DNA from: Clitopilus passeckerianus
Taxonomy: Eukaryota > Basidiomycota > Agaricomycetes > Agaricales > Entolomataceae
Length of the DNA stretch: 64,000 bases
Direction of reading: 5' to 3'
Assembly (NCBI GenBank): GCA_944990035.1
Contig: CALYLX010000142.1
Span: 62,001 to 126,000 of the forward strand
Within the stretch, counting starts at the first letter, position 1, and every line of letters starts with the position of its first letter. A model generated the notes under the pieces. It was given only the letters and a program-made list of their open reading frames with translations. It was not told the DNA's origin and did no database searches. This document shows positions 63,026-64,000 of the stretch, in pieces. The position numbers and the translations under genes are program-made.

Positions 63026-64000
63026 CTAATCAGAAAGATCAACATGACCTACAAACGGTGCTCGAAGCTCAACAATCTTGGTATTCTGCACTTCCTTGTT
63101 CTTTTTCCCGAAGAACCTTTGGATGCAAACCCCCGCCTGTAGAGCTTGAGCCAGAGATACGAGAAAAATAACTTGGGGGATACGTACTTGACGTGTCCGG
63201 CAAGGAAAGAACCGTATCCCTCTAGAATGCGTACGGCATCCTTCCACTCTGGCTGATCCGCCCTCTTCTCGAGGATCCACTTTGCAGCAACGAGCTCCGC
63301 AGTGCGTGCCTCGCAGTACCCTCCAAAGTAATACATAGCTCCTTGGAGATCGAGGCCTCGCTCTTTCATGATTACACAGTAATCATATTCGCCCCCTTGT
63401 GTCCTTTCGCTTGCTCCATATTGTATGAATGGATATCCTGTCAAGAACGAATCATTAGCCTCAATCTAGGGCCTGTCAAAAGATCTCCTTGCGTTGATCC
63501 CAAATGCAAGGTCAAGTGCAGCATTGTGTGCCATCTGGAAGACTGGGTCATCCAAGACGCTCTGCGCTAGTTCAAGTTCTAAACAGTATTCCACAGTATC
63601 CATCACTACTCGCACACCGGCGGTTTCGCGACGAAATCTAACATAAGATTGGATATCGAGCACCACCTCTTTCTCCCGGAAGGTGGCTTCGTCGGCTACC
63701 TCGTCGGCGTAGTCGCAGAAGTGCTCGATGAATCGTGCAATAAATCCTGGACTCATGATCCCGTCGAGATGCCTTTTACGGAAGCTGCAAGTAACATAGG
63801 GATTAAGTTAATCTAACCTAATGGTGAGGTAAAGTGGCCGACTTACTCTTGGAGTATCGCACAGAGCCAAGAGTTGTCATTGAAATCCGGATTGGTGAGG
63901 GCATTCCTAAATATCCGAGCTGTCGCCTTAGCGTCTTGACCGGTTTGGACATCAGTGGACTCATCATATATCCAGAAAACATTGTGCTATCCGCTTCGAG
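63026..64000 (-). pseudogene. Sesquiterpene synthase copy 3, frameshifted, 5' end outside window
   Basis: Third paralogue; only exons 2 to 5 lie in the window. It keeps IYDESTD, RRETAGVRVVMDTVEYC and NDIHSYNME and ends VELRAPFVGHVDLSD at 63026. Two changes break the frame relative to copy 2: a duplicated AC (GT on the coding strand) at about 63374-63377, just after ANMITV, which creates an immediate stop, and a one-base loss near 63122 before RFFG. The tryptophan just before that tail is arginine. The intron between GIN and DIHSYNME has GC instead of GT as donor (63491-63492). An active 5' part beyond the edge would not rescue these changes. Confidence 0.88.

Overview
The window looks like nuclear DNA of a mushroom-forming basidiomycete (Agaricomycetes). 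The genes are dense in short introns of about 50-65 nt with GT-AG ends and fungal branch points. The families present are typical of that class: a DUF6535 membrane protein, a DUF2235 hydrolase, a basidiomycete-type F-box protein, a SAT-containing non-reducing polyketide synthase (NR-PKS) and trichodiene/protoilludene-like sesquiterpene synthases. No tRNA, rRNA, CRISPR or bacterial-type feature was seen.

Layout. 0.1-12.1 kb is a tandem segmental duplication carrying two near-identical, apparently intact cytochrome P450 genes (minus strand), each with the remains of an unidentified upstream gene. 12.8-15.1 kb holds a tiny two-exon gene for a 51-residue secreted peptide and a cutinase-family esterase. 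16.8-18.9 kb is a DUF2235 alpha/beta hydrolase that converges on a large NR-PKS (19.1-25.6 kb, SAT-KS-AT-PT-ACP-TE). 25.7-33.8 kb is a long stretch with no supportable gene. 33.8-38.2 kb holds a transcription factor with C2H2 fingers plus a Zn2Cys6 cluster, and a GFA (glutathione-dependent formaldehyde-activating-like) zinc protein. 38.2-45.7 kb is mostly decayed sequence. 45.7-48.7 kb is a 960-residue DUF6535 protein flanked by two direct, eroded copies of an unidentified multi-exon gene; an F-box-like gene follows at 51.1-52.1 kb. 53.0-64.0 kb is a three-copy sesquiterpene synthase array in which only the middle copy is intact; the third runs off the window edge.

How the parts may work together (inference). 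The NR-PKS should make a small aromatic polyketide such as an orsellinic-type acid. The P450 pair and the terpene synthase are the usual partners for oxidised aromatics, terpenoids or aryl-terpenoid esters, and the dual-zinc transcription factor is a candidate regulator. However, 28 kb of poorly coding DNA separates the PKS from the terpene synthases, so one cluster is a hypothesis rather than a reading.

The main evolutionary signal is repeated local duplication followed by decay: P450 x2, terpene synthase x3 and the gene copies around DUF6535 x2. Coordinates of multi-exon genes run from start to stop codon and include introns; exon borders are given where they could be checked by frame and splice signals.
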